A DNA stretch of 64,000 nucleotides from assembly GCA_018261615.1 (NCBI GenBank), contig JAGTSE010000013.1, positions 32,348-96,347 of the forward strand, given 5' to 3'. The stretch is from Pseudomonadota bacterium. GTDB taxonomy: Bacteria; Pseudomonadota; Gammaproteobacteria; Enterobacterales; Enterobacteriaceae. The first letter of the stretch is position 1. Every line of letters starts with the position of its first letter. Both the position numbers and the translations under genes were made by a program. Shown in pieces: positions 63,616-64,000 of this stretch. Below the pieces are notes generated by a model. That model ran no database searches, was not told where the DNA came from, and was given only the letters and a program-made list of their open reading frames with translations.

Positions 63616-64000
63616 TGTCACCCGGTGGCAACAGAAAAAACGGTTTATCAGCCACAGGCCATTGCTGACAGTGCAGTATCATCCGTGATCCCGTGGCTTT
63701 TTTTCTGAAAAAACATTAAAAATCAATAATATAACCAGTTAGTGCGTGAGTGATAAATACAGTCCGGACAGGCATCAGCGGCGGGTATATCCGCACCACT
63801 GCCGCTTTCCCGTTACAGTATCGCAGGCTCCGGCCAGGCACGGGGAAGGCGCTGCACAGCCTGAACAGGGTTAATGATCCACTGATAAAACGGTTTGCGG
63901 TGAAAGCAGAATCATATTATTCGTTGTTATGGCTTCCGTTACCGGTGGCTGTCTGCGGGCAGTAGAGATCATATAACGTATTTAACAACGTCATGATACG
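63616..64000. other. Right edge of the window, no supported gene
   Basis: The frame at 63750-63965 starts with GTG and has a coherent composition (GISGGYIRTTAAFPLQYRRL), but I recognise no family and no ribosome binding site is evident. An adjoining gene may continue beyond the window. Confidence 0.3.

Overview
The window is enterobacterial chromosome. The order plsC-ftsP-ygiQ, dkgA-yqhD / yqhC, yghB, metC, exbBD, yghZ(gpr), yghW-hybOABCDEFG and yghU is the conserved parC-to-yghU neighbourhood of E. coli and relatives. A complete 2,3-butanediol cluster (budR / budABC) points to a butanediol-fermenting enteric of the Enterobacter/Kosakonia/Klebsiella type. The species cannot be fixed from this sequence alone.

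Bases 1-25.7 kb are core genome: phospholipid synthesis (plsC), the Tat-exported divisome protein FtsP, radical-SAM YgiQ, the aldehyde-detoxifying YqhD/DkgA pair with its AraC-type activator YqhC, a DedA protein, MetC behind a MetJ operator, ExbB/ExbD behind a Fur box, three unrecognised genes, an aldo-keto reductase, a chemoreceptor, and the complete hydrogenase-2 operon.

Bases 25.7-38 kb mix metabolic and accessory genes: an unrecognised charged protein, a decayed Fur-regulated ferric-binding protein gene, bud, a GPH-family sugar symporter preceded by a 28-codon overlapping ORF, a solitary PhoB-type pstS, a pseudogene with three in-frame ambers, a UspF-like protein and an IS66 relic.

Bases 38-57 kb are AT-rich accessory DNA. 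They hold a PACE-type efflux protein, a lipoprotein, a secreted SgcJ/EcaC-like protein, a ToxR-like regulator with a FidL-like partner, a LuxR-type regulator, IS110 and IS3 relics, a decayed fimbrial gene, a 127-bp ERIC and a chaperone-usher operon (major subunit, attenuator, chaperone, usher, three minor subunits). The operon appears to be cut in its next gene by a reverse-transcriptase-bearing segment. That segment occurs twice, and each copy lies directly upstream of a secreted fimbrial-adhesin-like gene. The first two adhesin-like genes are a tandem duplication and the second is frameshifted. This is the least explained part of the window.

Bases 57-64 kb form a sulfur and metal accessory island: a persulfide-dioxygenase-like metallo-beta-lactamase, a divergent BigR-like ArsR repressor carrying a nonsense codon, two half-size YeeE/YedE transporters, a TauE/SafE exporter, a methyltransferase, and an operon of a DUF134 regulator, a NifX-like protein with a His/Cys tail and a PaaI-type thioesterase behind palindromic operator-like sites. 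Decayed NifX-like and Dps-like genes follow. I saw no tRNA, rRNA or CRISPR array.
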